This document shows positions 51,982-64,000 of a stretch of DNA of 64,000 bases, one piece after another. This stretch comes from Lepidurus packardi (lineage: Eukaryota; Arthropoda; Branchiopoda; Notostraca; Triopsidae). The position numbers and the translations under genes were made by a program. The DNA lies in NCBI GenBank assembly GCA_023053545.1, contig JAKZAN010000006.1, positions 377,001 through 441,000 on the forward strand, in the 5' to 3' direction. How positions within the stretch are numbered: the stretch's first letter is position 1; each line of letters starts with the position of its first letter. The notes beneath the pieces are model-generated. The model was not told the origin of the DNA, made no database searches, and saw nothing but the letters and a program-made list of their open reading frames with translations.

Positions 51982-53325
51982 CAGTGACTTTAGTATTAGG
52001 CCCTACACCAAGTTTTATTTTCCCTCGAATTTGAAGAAAAAGAGTGAGGAAGCGAAACTACGATGACTTCCTCGTTCCTGCAAGAAATCCCAGCTGAAGT
52101 ATTTTGGGCTCCTGTTTGGTGGAGAAAATTCTCTCTTTTCACATTGATTGAAAGAAAGAAAAAAGACATTGTGGTCATCCATGTTGGCCGTTCAATTTGT
52201 GGCGATTGTTTTTCAAATGGGGGGAAAAAGAGAGAAACACCCCCCAAAAAAGGGAAAATTTTGGGAAATCCAGAAGAAATCCAAATTTGAATATGTGTAC
52301 ACAGCAACCGGAAGAGTGTGAAACGACTACAGTGGTATGTGCCTTTCCCTCTCCATTTTCCAAAGTTGGTTTGCAAAAAAAACAAACAGATTGATTCAGT
52401 TTGAATTGTCCCGCCCAAGAAAAGGATGTAAGAACGAATTGGAGCGCCTGGCTTTTCCTTCTCGTGTGGCATCGTCCAATACCTATCTCTCTTTGAAAGA
52501 TTCAAAAGAAAACGAACAAAAAAAATAACAGCTTGCCCCTCCCCTTCCGCCCGCCATTTTCCTTTCAGCGTTCAACTGATTTTTAGGATCGTTATTTATT
52601 GCGTTTTCTCTGCGCCCCCCGTTACTGTAAATGAACCTTTTGTTGTTGGTTTTTTTCTGTAATTTTTATCTGTTATTTGCAAAAAGGTTTCCATTTACAC
52701 CGCGTTTTTTCCCCTTTTACTCGTCCAAAACAAGCAGTTTGCCTTCGTAGTCTGGCCTTTCCTACCCAGCAGTTAATAAAAGGTATACTTTATAGTCTGG
52801 AGTTGTTTGCTTTCAACTTTAAAATCAATAAAAAATTCATAAAAACAGAGGAAGCAAGGACAATCCACTATACATATTCCCGGTATTTAAAGCACACACT
52901 AATATACATAAATTAAGATAAGTTAAGCGTTTCACGTACCTTTATTTGGAGATAGCACTAGCTTGTTTACACGTTGGGTCCTTGCTTCACCAACTCACTG
53001 ATTGAACGGACTGGACGACGGAATTATTGCAGCGTCACCCTTGAAGTTGGCGCCAAACCCGGAACCGAACCGAACCGAATCGGCCAGCCCATTGTCCACC
53101 ACGCACGCGAACCGAAGTTCTGCATCCCTCAACGTACTAGCGCGATTTGCGGTTCGCAGTATTAATAGCTTAAAAATTAGACGCCAAGACACACAAGGTT
53201 AAATGGTGTTGGTAAACAAACAGGAAACTCCGTAGTGGTGATTTTTAAGTCGTAGCGTCTCCTTCATACGTATCATAACTTATAACTGAGGTTGTCTCGT
53301 CTTTTAACTTACTATTTAAGCCAAA
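51982..53325. other. Junctophilin 3' UTR and RB1CC1 upstream region
   Basis: The 3' UTR probably runs to the AATAAA at 52775-52780. A perfect E2F-type palindrome TTGGCGCCAAA is at 53047-53057, and a CCGAACCGAACCGAA tract is at about 53060-53080, both about 250-280 bp upstream of the RB1CC1 ATG. No other gene is seen. Confidence 0.55.
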
Positions 53326-56300
53326 ATGTTGTATGTATTCCTGGTTGACACTGGGACGATGCTCAAATTCGATATGAGCATTGCTTTGGAAAGGTAAAAA
53401 TTCTAGAAAATTCTTAAACTCCTCTTAAATTACCTTAATTAACCCCTTTCTTTATTAGTGTGTCGCATATGAAAAATGCCATAGCGAAACTATGCAAGAT
53501 TCCGCCTGAAAAGCAAGTTTTACTCATCAGTGGAGGTCAAAGTCTGAATCTCGCTGACAAAGTGTGCAATTATTCCACTGGAACAGATACCAATCCCATC
53601 TTCTTATTCAGCAAAACGACTATCGAAAGCGCCATCCCCCCTTCTGCAAGCGTTGACTATGGATCTGGTACGAACTCTAATCTCTTTATGAACTAAATTC
53701 ATTGAGCTTAAACTAATGCACCTTTTATGTTTATTCCCTATTTCTAGCCAACGATATGAAAGAATTGGTCGACGCCTGTCTAGCCCTAAAGGACACGACA
53801 TACAGCACCGTTGTAGAACGCGCTAAAATCGCTCAACAACTCTATGAAGTTGCCCAGCAACAAACTGCAGCTTGCGAACTATTAGTCCATGATCAACACC
53901 TCCAACAACAAGGTCTGTAACCCCATGTCACCTTAATAAGCTCCTAATTGACCTTCTTAACCTGCTTTGGCGTCGTTTCTAGGTTGGGCTGCTGTTGTAG
54001 CGAACTTGGAAGACACCGTTTTGGGTTTTAAGGAGAAAGCTGACATGTTTGAACGCAGTTATAGTCAATATTTGGAACGTCGACCCGATAACCTCGCGCT
54101 TTTATCTACGTAATCTTTAAAAACTGTAAATCGGACATATTGAGAGGTGTTAACCTTTGGAATCCTTGGGAATTCTTGGGAATTCTCTTTAGATTTGAAG
54201 ACGATGTGGAAATTTTAGCCCAAATTCCGGTTTTACCCAAGTTATTGAGCAGCCAAGCTGGAAATCCCCCTGAAATGCAGTCGATATCGTTGTTAGACTG
54301 GGTTAACTCGGCGGATCAGCAAAGTAGCATTCAAGTCCTGGCAGGAACTTGCATTGAAGGCGTGGAGGAGGTGAAAAAACGTCTTTTTTGGGCCTAAATT
54401 GAAGTTAAGTAAGGCAATTTCTCGTTTGGGGGGCACAGATGGACGAAAATCTGTTGATTAGAATGAAGAAAGACATCCAAGGCGCCCTAGCGATGGCTCT
54501 TGATCCTCGCATGAAGGAAATCGGGGGTTTAGAAGACAGGTTATACGGTCTGGAGCAGCTTTTACATGAAGCTCGGAAGAAAGTCCAAGAACAAGGCGAA
54601 TTAGCCCAAGTACCAATTATTTTTACATTTTTTGTAACTGGTTTGAACGTTTTCAACTAATGCAAGGACGTGTGCTTCTCAAATAGGCGTTTCAGCAAAA
54701 CCAAGCTCGAGCCAAACACTTGGGCGATCCTTCAGTTTTACCTGATTTGTGCATTTCACATCGTCAGCAGCTCAAAGTGGTGCTCCGCAACGACGAAAAG
54801 CTGCGGGACATTCGCTGCAGGTGCACTCGAGCCAAAGAAGAGTTGAGTGGCAACTTGCACGCTCGGCTAAGGTATAAAAGCTTCGTTTTTTATCTTAAAT
54901 TGGGGTTGTTAAGGGAGGAAAAGCTCATTGGAATTCTTTTGTCGCTTTCGACACGTTTTAGATGGATCGTCCACGTGCAAAAACACTTGGCCGAGGTCTC
55001 AGGAATGCTTGCCTTGCGTCACGAGCGGTTCAGAAGGCTTAAGAAATTACTGGAAATCGTGAGACAAATACATGAAGCTCCCAGACTGTACGTTCAAGCT
55101 GTTTGGGAAGTCGCTCGACGTCGAAATTTCACTGAGGCCTTCATGCAAGTGCGTTTTTCATTTTTAACACATTTCCTTTCATTCCTATATACTTTCTTTG
55201 ATAATCTCTTCAACATTTTATTGGCGCTTAGAAGTATTTGAATTTATTTCGGAATTTTTCGGATTATTTTGGGGATTTTATTTACTTTTGGGGATTTATT
55301 TCCGGAATTTTTCATTTTAACACATTTCCTATCATTCCTATATACTTTCTTTGTTAATCTCTTCAGCATTTTATTGGCGCTTAGAAGTATTTGAATTTAT
55401 TTCGAAATTTTTCGGATTATTTTGGGGATTTTATTTACTTTTGGGGATTTATTTCCGGGATTTTTCATTTTAACCCATTTCCTGTCATTCCTAGATACTT
55501 TATTTAATGTCTGTTTAACATTTTATTAGAGTCTAGAAGTATGAGAATTTATTTTTCTTATTTTTCTTATTTATTTTTGGATTTAATTGAATTTCTTGGA
55601 TTTATTTCCGGAATTTTTCATTTTAACCCATTTCCTGTCATTTCTAGATACTTTATTTAATGTTTGTGTAACATCTTATTGGAGTGTATGAGTATGAGAT
55701 TTTTTTCTTATTTTTCTGATTTATTTTTGGATTTAATTGAATTTTGGCGATTTTTTCTGAAATGTTTGTGGATAATTTTTTTTATTTTTTTTCCCAGTGG
55801 GCTTGCGCGCTATCAGAGCAAGCGTTTTCGATACACCAAGAGGAAATTGTGGGCCGCAAGAACTTTTGGGATCAGGTCGAAGGTCACTTCCTGCAAAGTC
55901 TGTTTCCGGGATTGGATGATTCTCCGCCAGCTTTTGCGACACAATCGCCTACACTTTTTGATACCCAACTTCCTCACGTAAGCTTTTACTATTCTACCAG
56001 CAAATTTAAAAAAAAAAAATTAGAAAAATATTGAGTTTGGTTTGATTTTGACAGATCACAACAGCCGATGCAGAGCTACTTATGTTTAAGTTAAACACGA
56101 TTTGGAGCAGCTTGGGCCTCTCGTTGGATCGAGAGGACTTAAAAGAGCCTCAATTGTTGAGAGATTGGGCTCAAACGGTTTCAGTTTTGAAAGACAGGAA
56201 AGATAAGATGGAACAGGTTAACGTGGACGTTAATGTGTTGCCCAGTTTGTCGGCAGCGCTCCTGTCGCCTCCCATGAAGACCATGAAACATAAACGGTAA

Positions 56301-59300
56301 GATTTGCTTCTGATTTTCTGAAATTTTTAATGTCTTTTCAGATTTTTTTTAAAGAATTTTCTAGATTGATTGTATATGTTCGTCTGGATTCTATTTAATC
56401 TATTCTTATGCTAAGATTTGTTTTAGATTCTTTTCTTTATTTTTTAAAAAGCATTTTTTCTTTTATCATTTTTAAAAAATATTATTTAGTATTTTTTACA
56501 TTTTAAAGATTAGAATCTTTTTTTGTGTCTGAAATATAGACATCGCAGCTTTTCATTGGCCAATCCAGATAAAGTACCTCGGCCAGTACTTTCTTCCAGT
56601 CTTCTTCCGTCCTTTTCGTTGAGCCACAAGTCCGAATGCACTACCACTGATTTCTTTATTGATGAATCGGCAATTGGATCGGGCTACCCAGACGATCTGT
56701 GCGATTCTAACAAGATTCTGAGTGAGAAAAACCAACAAATTACGGCGTTAGAAGTAAGAGTCTGCTTTTGAAGCGTAATTAAAGGGAATTTTCGAGCTTT
56801 TAATTCCATATTGATGCTTAGGATGAACTACAGATGGCGTTGTGTAGGTTGGAGAAGACTGAAGGGAAATGGAACGTGGCGAGGAGTGTTCTGCCTCGTT
56901 TGAAGAACGATGTCAATGAAATGAGGCAGTTATGGGAGACTTGGAGGGAAAGTTGCTTTTGGGAAGAAGTGCAGAAGAAAGTCCACGAAATGATGGAAGA
57001 CGTAAGCCAGGCGTGGTTAGCCCAGTCAGCGCGGACTTCGGAGGCCTTGACAGCCCTGCGAGAGAAGAATAGAGCGCTGGAGAAGTTGGAGGAAGATAAG
57101 AGAGAGGCGGAGCAAAGTTGGTTAGCTCAGGTTCAGCAGTTGACGCAGGAGAGAGACGAAATTGCGATACGGGCTAATCAGTTGAAAGAAGCCAATGGTC
57201 GGTTGGAAGCTCAAGTCGGGAGTTGGCAAGCCAGTGTAGAAGCCTATGCCCGGGAGAAAGCGGAACGTGAGAGGGAGCAGGAGGAGTACGTCGAGCAACG
57301 GAGACTGGAAGAGGAGGAATGGGAGCGAGAGAAGGAGAAACAAGCGTTGGATTTAGAGCTGGAGCTGGATCGCGCCAAAGCAGAGCTCAAGAAACGTGAT
57401 GTGGACTTTGAAACGCAGATCAACTTACTGCAGCAGGTTTGTTATTGTTTTTTTTGTGGATCAAGATGTTGCCCACGAAAAGAGAAGCAGTTTTGTTCCA
57501 TGTAGTTAGAAAGAGCATGAAAAACTGAGAAAAATGAGGTAGCGGACGTCTATATTTGGGAAGATATGAACGGAGTTAAAGAAGGTACAAAATCTAGCGG
57601 GGTGACGCTCACCCGTCCCGTCCCCGCTCACCCGTCCCGTCCCCCGCAGCCTGCGGGCGCGTGACGTCACCGCGCCTTGTACCACAATTATCTCGGGAAC
57701 TATGGGTCGTAGAATTTTGCGGGGAAATATGCCGTACTCCTGAAGAGGAGCTCTAATGAAATAGGGACAATAGCTTTTAATTACAAACAATTTCATTTTG
57801 GTTTTCCAAGCGGTAAAAAGTTTGTCTGGACTTTAGGCGAACGACGAGTTGCAGTACGAGGTTGAAAAAATGGGGAAATTAGCCAAAGAAGCTGCCGCCA
57901 AACGGGACGAACTGGCCAAGCTGCAGTGCCTTCATGAGCAAGAAAAAGAATCCGAATTAAATCATTTGCGAGTAGAATTAGAAGGAGAACGAGACGCCCT
58001 TAAACGGAACCTAATGCTTGAGCACGCCATGGAAATAGAGCAGCTAGAGCTCAAAATGAAGAGTGAAAACGTTCTCGAGCTGGAAAAATTACAAGCAGAA
58101 ATACTGGCCAAGACTCGTGAGCAAATGCAGCCAGAGATGGCAGCACACCTCCAAACCGCCCAAGCCGTTTGGGAAAGAAATTCTGAAAGCCAATGGAAAG
58201 CGCGAGAGGAAGCTTGGCGTCAAGAAAAGGAGGCGGGGCTAGTGAAGCTCAGGGAGGAGTTAAATAAAGCACACAGATTGGAGATCGAAGGTTTACGCTC
58301 GCGGTTTCGGATGATGACGTCACTGGGTGATAAATCGCCCAGTGATTCGAGTCTTGAGAAGTTCGATGTAAATGAAATCTTTGATTCTTCTTCGGTTCTT
58401 TCTAAATTCTGTGTCATTTCTTCTTTCTGGATCGAAAATTAAACAGCGGTCGACACCTCCAGCAAGTCCCCGCCCACGTAAAGACACGCCCACGAGTCCT
58501 CAGCGGCCCGAGTCGCTGGGATCGTGGCCGGGGTTGGGTTACGCGGATCGGGATCAGGGGCGAGTATTGGCCGATCTGCTGAGAGTCTGGGAAGATCGTT
58601 TCATACAGGAGAAGGATAATGTGAAGAAATTACTGGACGAGGAGCGCGAGAAGATCATGAAGAGCCACCCGAAGAAACTGGGCGATGCTTTGCAGCGGAA
58701 AGTCTGGGCCAATGAAGCGTTAAGCCATGCGCTCACGGAGAACAATGCGGTGATGCTGGAGTTGAGAAAACGGGTCGAAGTACTGGAAAAAGAGAACAGA
58801 AAATGGAAAGAGATGGAGAGCGAACGGGCCAGTCCTTTGACCCGGTCCTATTCACATGGGTAAATACGACATTTTGTCCAATACTATTCACTGCTTAATA
58901 CTAAAATTTATTTCTATATTACTGTCTAAAAATACGGAAATTACTGCAGAAATGGTTACGTTAGTTACTTCGACATTTAGTTTGTCTGATAACATTACTG
59001 CCTAATGCTAAATTTCTGTCTGCGCAACTGTCTAAGAATTTACGGAAATTGCTGCAGAAATGACTGTTATTGCTGAATTATTGCTGAAATTCTTTTGTCT
59101 GATAACAATACTTTCAAATGCTACATTTCTGCCTTTCTTACTGTCTAAAAATTCTATTGAAATTACTGCAGAAATGGTTATATTAATTACTGCGTTAATA
59201 TATTTATCTGATTACATTACTACTAATGCTCGAATTTCTGTCTACATTACGGGCTAAAAATTAACCGGCATTACTCCAGAAATTGTTACTAATTACTGCG

Positions 59301-61396
59301 GAACTAGTATTTCCTCCCAAGTTATGGCAGAAATGGCTTGTCTCAATTACTGTCGACTAATTTCTTGAAATTACTGCAGCTTTGTTATGTCTGCTTCACT
59401 TATTACTGCCTTTCTGCGTATTTCAAGTGCATTAGTATCACATTATCTGGCCAATAGTATTGACTGCTTAATACTAAAATTTATTTCTATATTACTATCT
59501 AAAAATATGGAAATTACTGCAGAAATGGTTACGTTAGTTACTTCGACAATTATTTTGTCTGATAACATTACTGCCTAATGCTAAATTTCTGTCTGCGCTA
59601 CTGTCTAAGAAGTTACCGAAATTGCTGCAGAAATGGCTGTTAATTATTGCTGAAATTCTTTTGTCTGATAACATTACTTTCTAATGCTACATTTCTGCCT
59701 TTCTTACTATCTAAAAATTCTATCGAAATTACTGCAAAAATGGTAATATTAATTACCGCGGAAATATATTTATCTGATCACATTACTGACAACTGCTGAA
59801 TTTCTGACTACATTACTTCAGAATTACTCCAGAAATTGTTATTAATTACTGCGGAACTAGTATTTCCTCCCAAATTATGGCAGAAATGGCTTGTCTCAAT
59901 TACTGTCGACTAATTTCTTGAAATTACTGCAGCTTTGTTGTCTGCTTCACTTATTACTGCCTTTCTGCGCATTCCAAGTGCATTAGTATCACATTATCTG
60001 AATTTTCTTAATTTACGGATAGGGCGTGTACTATGCCGGTACATATGACTGCCAGCGTCGCAGTTTTATCTTCTGGTCCATCAGAGCAGCCGCACCTCAA
60101 TAAAATGAAGGAATTGGTAATACTTCATCATCTATTTCTTACAAATTTATTCCTCTCTAAAATATTTTGAATTAAATTTAATTAATAAAAATTAATTTTA
60201 TATAATGTTTCTAGAGCAAGTCTTCAAAGTCACTCATTCGACAAGGATCTGTCAATATAAGAGGGTAAAATTTCTTCAGCAAAAAGAAAATTACTAGAAT
60301 AATGCTAAAGGATGGTATTTCTAATTTCTTTAATTTAAAATTTATTCCATTCCCCTCCGAAACAAAACAAAAATAGTTGTGAAGTGGGTGATACCGTCTT
60401 TGTGCAATGGGACCTCCAATACGCCACCTATGTGGTACTGCAAAAAGGCCCACACCTACACTTTGTACACGCCGATTCCTTCCCGGTACTTCATTCTGCA
60501 CCCAGGAAACTCGAAACGGATACCGGCGTTTCGGAGCCGATACTCGCACGAGTCACTCAACGCGAATTCTGCCTGGTCCGCAAGGTAAAAAAAAAAAAAA
60601 ATCCCCCTAACACTAGCCCCGCCCATGCTCCGCCCATAATCCTTCTAGCCCCGCCCATGCTCCGCCATAATCCTTCTAGCCCCGCCCATGCTCCGCCCAT
60701 AATCATTCTAGCCCCGCCCATGCTCCGCCCATAATCCTTCTAGCCCCGCCCATAATCCTCTAGCCCCGCCCATGCTCCGCCCATAATCCTTCTAGCCCCG
60801 CCCATAATCCTTCTAGCCCCGCCCATAACCATTCTAGCTCCACCCTCCCTTAAATTGGAAGCAAAGGTAATGCTTCAAGCTTCGGAAACATTCTAGTTAT
60901 TCCAACTTCTAGAATAGAATATTATTTATTTAGTGGGAGTATCAGAAAACCGTTTCAGATTTTCGGCGCACTTTCTTGTGACCTTAAAATTAGGTAAATT
61001 TACATAAGGTAAAGAAGATTTTTTTTACACGCGTTCATTATGAAGATAGTGTAGCAGTTTATGGTGTTCTTGTGATGGCACGTAGCTGTTAGAATTCCCA
61101 GCTGGGACACTATAGAAATTTATGAGGTGCCCCAAACAGGTCTATAACGTAGTTATCGGCGTTTTTAGCCAAGTGTATATTTTTATTAATTTATTTTTTT
61201 ATATTGGAAAAGGGAGGTTGATTATTTTTCTTTTTCACTCTTCCAATCCTTTCCTCTTCCTTTCCTTTAGGACGAGAATCGGTACCGGCTTCCTAAAGGT
61301 ACAAACTTCTACCGCGTCAAAATCGAGTTACTCAGCTCGTCAAGTTCGTCGACAGTTTTTAGTGACTCGGGTAATTCATCATGTAAAGAATTTTAG
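53326..61396 (+). CDS. RB1CC1: RB1CC1/FIP200-like autophagy scaffold
   Basis: Eighteen exons: 53326-53393, 53459-53667, 53748-53912, 53983-54109, 54193-54370, 54439-54609, 54687-54871, 54962-55148, 55798-55977, 56055-56296, 56540-56753, 56822-57436, 57837-58367, 58447-58859, 60023-60116, 60215-60264, 60377-60584, 61271-61396. They give 1320 aa (human 1594). The N-terminal ubiquitin-like fold starts MLYVFLVDTGTMLKFD and includes TGTDTNPIFLFSK. The ATG17-like helical region follows. Exons 12-14 are long coiled coil (Glu/Lys/Gln/Arg-rich). The C-terminal Claw is in exons 16-18 (CEVGDTVFVQWD, LHFVHADSFPVL, NRYRLPKGTNFYRVK). FIP200 is the scaffold of the ULK1/ATG13 initiation complex, and the Claw binds FIR motifs of cargo receptors. 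A Ser-rich tail after the Claw is unusual. Confidence 0.96.
57580..57720. other. GC-rich patch with a CRE palindrome in RB1CC1 intron 12
   Basis: The stretch contains repeated ctcacccgtcccgtcccc and the palindrome gcgTGACGTCAccgcg at about 57660-57674. Its composition is unlike the AT-rich introns around it. It could be an intronic regulatory element or a fragment of a repeat. Confidence 0.4.
58880..60005. repeat. Tandem duplication of ~575 bp in RB1CC1 intron 14
   Basis: About 58.88-59.45 kb and about 59.455-60.0 kb are two copies with scattered substitutions. Both open with ctgcttaatactaaaattta and end gtgcattagtatcacattat. Each is itself built of attactgcagaaatgg/ttactgcc words. No exon is seen inside. 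Confidence 0.9.
60605..60845. repeat. Minisatellite CTAGCCCCGCCCATGCTCCG in RB1CC1 intron 17
   Basis: About eight units of 21-33 bp (ccccgcccatgctccgccc followed by ataatccttctag). Some units have lost the gctccgcccat part. The array lies just downstream of the Claw exon 60377-60584. Confidence 0.9.
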
Positions 61397-62057
61397 AATT
61401 CTCAAAGTTTCTTTTTATCATTTTTATGACGGTGTGATTTTACCTTAGCGTGTGATTTTACCTTAGCTTTGGCGGTTAATAATTTTTTTTTAAAGAAAAA
61501 CAAACAAAGATTTATTTTCCATATGTGGCCGGAACACACACGCCATCTAGGGCTGGTCCTGGAAAGCGTTCCCTGCGTGCAGTCTATAAGCGAGTGTTTA
61601 TATTTACATTCATTTTTATTTAGAGAACGAACAATTTCAGCTAGGTTTCGTTTGCCTGTGTAAATGACGTCCTAGCATGAAAAACACAAGGCTTTTTATT
61701 TTATTTTACTTTATTTTTTATACAAAGATGGGAAAAAACGAGATCAGATAGGATATTTGAGCAGTCCATATTACTACATTTTTTTCTCTTTTTTTAAAAA
61801 ATCCTTTACTAGCCGTTGCGTCCCAGATCGAATGTGCAGATCCACACCAAAATTATTTTGGGAAACGATTTTCTTTTTTTTCTTTTTACAAAGCAAATTG
61901 TCTTAAAACAAAACATGAAAACCTTGAGCCAAAAGAGAAGCTTATTTACGACGCCATCTGTTGAGAGCTTGAAGCATTAAAAATGTAAATATTGACTGTT
62001 TACAGTAGGTAAAACGGGTTTGAAGGGGGGTATTGGGGGGTAAGAAAAGGGGTTTGG
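61397..62057. other. Convergent 3' flanks of RB1CC1 and gcm
   Basis: No coding sequence. On the minus strand AATAAA-type signals for gcm occur near 61.69-61.71 kb. Two CTCF-like words in the same orientation (CGCCATCTAGGGC at 61541, CGCCATCTGTTGA at 61952) lie between the converging genes. Confidence 0.55.
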
Positions 62058-63895
62058 CTATACAAAAGTATTTTGGCCGTAAAAGACGGAAGGGACGGGT
62101 TCGTTGGTTACGAGATGATCCACGTAGTCGGTCCGGGGAGGAGAAGTAGTGTTGAGCTGACAAACCCACCCGGGTTCATGGGAATTGACTGCGTGGATTG
62201 GGGTGGAGGTGGACAGGTTGTCTGGAGGCGGGTACCAGGCGGAGGAAGAGGAGGAGCTTTCTACCGCGTTCATAAAGGCAGCCTGATACCGCTCAACATG
62301 CTCGTACTGCTCTGTCACTGGGACGGCGTAGTAGTCGTACTGCCGGTAGTCCGGCTCCTGGCCGTCGGTGGTGGTACAACTCATTTCGTCACTGGTGGTA
62401 TAAAAAGTACTAGCAGAGGAACCTGGACCGAACTCGGCCGACGGAGACGGGTACAAAATGTTCGCTACTTCACTGAGAGGATCCAGAGGGTACTGGTGGG
62501 TCCACTGGCTGGGTCCAGCCGCAGTGGTAGTCGTGCTAGCGGTAGTAATACTATGGTTTGTGCTGTCCTGGTACGGGTTGTTGTTGTCGCACGACAGGTA
62601 CACCGTGGCGGAGTAAGTGTTGTTGTTGTTTGGCAAAGCTTCACTAGGGTAGTCCATCTCCGGTACCATCCACTCGTTATGGTTCGGGTACGCGAAGGAT
62701 TGCTCGTAGCTCTCCTTGTAAGGGAACCCTTCAGGAGGGACGTAGGGAGGCGTGGGGTCGTAGGTGGTGGTATCGTACTCGTACGGTAGCGCCGCTGAAT
62801 TGTAGTGGTGAGCTTCGGCTTTGGGTTCCATTAAGGCAGGGTTTAAACTCAGGTGGCAGAGGCAGCTTCCTGCCGGACAACCCAGACATCCTTGCATATC
62901 TACTGAAAGAGAGTAGATACGTATTTTTTTAAAAAAAATAGGCAGTAATATTTTGATAGTACAGCAATATGACTGCCATCTATATTAAGCTGATGGAAGC
63001 AGGAAATTTAGTAGGAAATTTATGAAAAATTGTGAAACATTGTGAAAGAAACGAAAGTTTGCGAAAAGCTATCTTAAAATGCAGCAATAAGTCAGAAATA
63101 TGGACAAAAATGTCAATATGTCAGAAACATCCTTGCATATCTACTAAAAGAGAGTAGATGCGTATTTTTTTAATAAAATAGGCAGTAATATTTAGATAGT
63201 ACAGCAATATGACTGCCATCTATATTAAGCTGATGGAAGCAGAAAATGTAATTGGAAATTTATGAAAATTTGTGAAAGAAACGAAAGTTTCCTTACAGTG
63301 CAGTAATATGTCAGAAATATGGGTAGAAACAGTCAAAATCGTGATGAATTCATTGAATTCAAATCAAGGCAATAAAACATAAAGGAAGTCATTAAAAGTT
63401 GTAACATTTCTTGGGAAATAGAAGAAGAAAGAGCCAATAGGCTTCGGCCTAAACGGGTAAACAATATAAAAAAAGAAGAAAGAGAAATTTGAAAATTTAA
63501 GAACAATTATGCTAGTTAATTACAAAAATAATTGCCTATTGCTACATCGGAATATCGCTGTAAACATTATACATTATTTACCTGTGTTGTCCTGGACGGT
63601 TTCTGGTTCGCTTTTCATTCGTTTCATATCTGGACTATTTACATTCTAGAAAAAAAAGGATCAAGTAAGTTAATTTTCCAGTAATTTCTTTTTTTATTGT
63701 TTGCGTCGTTAAATGGATTGACACCCAAATGAATCTATTAGAAGGTCTTACTTTTAAAGAAGGTCTACCGCGAGGTTGGGAAAGTAGCAACGCTAAGCCA
63801 CGTGGTCGTCTCCCTACTGCTCCCGCCCCCCGCAGGCGTCGCTGCTCAGCAGTCGATTTGGCTTCTGGTCTTGGATGGTCATGCACACCTTTGGC
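62058..63895 (-). CDS. gcm: Glial cells missing (GCM-domain transcription factor), 3' part
   Basis: Three exons: 63752-63895, 63582-63645 and 62058-62902 (stop 62058-62060), phases 0 and 1. The rest of the gene lies beyond the right edge. The first exon codes for the end of the GCM domain: AKGVHDHPRPEAKS, with the conserved HDHP zinc-ligand motif, followed by a basic stretch (GRRPRGLALLLSQPRGRPS). Next come MKRMKSEPE, a Cys-rich stretch (GCLGCPAGSCLC) and ~250 residues rich in Tyr, Pro, Ser, Thr and Asn (YNSAALPYEYDTTTYDPTPP), typical of an activation domain. GCM factors bind DNA through a zinc-containing beta-sheet domain and direct glial and haemocyte fates in Drosophila. Confidence 0.92.
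62883..63260. repeat. gcm: ~239-bp tandem duplication spanning a gcm splice acceptor
   Basis: The segment from catccttgcatatctact to aagctgatggaagcag occurs at about 62888-63000 and again at about 63128-63241. The left copy includes the acceptor and first codons of the last exon. The right copy keeps an acceptor (ttttag at 63144-63149, minus strand). Confidence 0.92.
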
Positions 63896-64000
63896 CTTTT
63901 AGGGCACAATGTAAACAAAGTTCCACATTTATAACCTCATCTAATGCCCTCCTATTTTAGTGCTTAAGATACTTGAATTATAAAAGCCTTTATATCTAAT

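Noticed and set aside
53002..53202. Short overlapping ORFs upstream of RB1CC1
   Set aside because: They are produced by a GC-richer promoter-like patch with CCGAA repeats. No homology and no splice structure.
62073..62789. Plus-strand ORF of 238 aa opposite the last gcm exon
   Set aside because: It is the antisense shadow of a coding exon with strong gcm context. The Gly/Val/Arg-rich product is what the complement of a Tyr/Pro/Ser/Thr-rich exon gives.

Overview
The window is nuclear DNA of an animal, most likely an arthropod. The genes are multi-exon, with mostly short GT-AG introns (about 50-450 bp) and TATA-box promoters, and all the recognised products are metazoan families. I cannot name the species. 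Intron/exon models below were assembled by hand from splice signals and reading phase. Every multi-exon model given as complete closes in frame.

Layout. (1) 1-18.6 kb, minus strand: four tandem alpha-2-macroglobulin-like (A2M) genes. The leftmost runs into MG7 and then either leaves the window or stops. The other three end with a clean stop at the end of MG6, so they encode secreted MG1-MG6 half-molecules with no thioester, CUB or receptor-binding domain. The last two are a recent duplication of about 4.7 kb. (2) 20.9-21.8 kb, minus: TPPP/p25. (3) 22.4-24.6 kb: a complete Tigger-type (pogo/Tc1-mariner) transposon with an intact 560-aa transposase. (4) 27.8-28.2 kb, plus: an isolated TM7/tail exon of an adhesion-type GPCR. 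(5) 28.7-29.8 kb, minus: a thiopurine methyltransferase (TPMT)-like enzyme. (6) 30.2-31.3 kb, minus: a C8orf76-like protein. (7) 32.9-35.5 kb, plus: cathepsin D. (8) 39.9-52.0 kb, plus: junctophilin, with a striking intronic array of repeated microexon-like cassettes and a possible internal promoter for a short tail-anchored isoform. (9) 53.3-61.4 kb, plus: RB1CC1/FIP200, the autophagy scaffold, complete with its C-terminal Claw domain. (10) 62.1-64 kb, minus: the 3' part of glial cells missing (gcm), which runs off the right edge.

The genes do not form one pathway. The A2M cluster is the only functional block: secreted, probably humoral, protease-trapping or decoy proteins. The rest are unrelated housekeeping, neuronal or muscle genes. 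Intergenic DNA carries CTCF-like motifs at several gene boundaries. From about 37 kb rightwards the non-coding DNA is full of related GCAGAAAT/GCAGTAAT words and tandem duplications, which are rare in the left half.

The most interesting items are the family of A2M half-molecules, the junctophilin cassette array (nine 36-nt, phase-matched, stop-free units with splice signals), and a gcm intron duplication that creates a second acceptor followed by an early stop.
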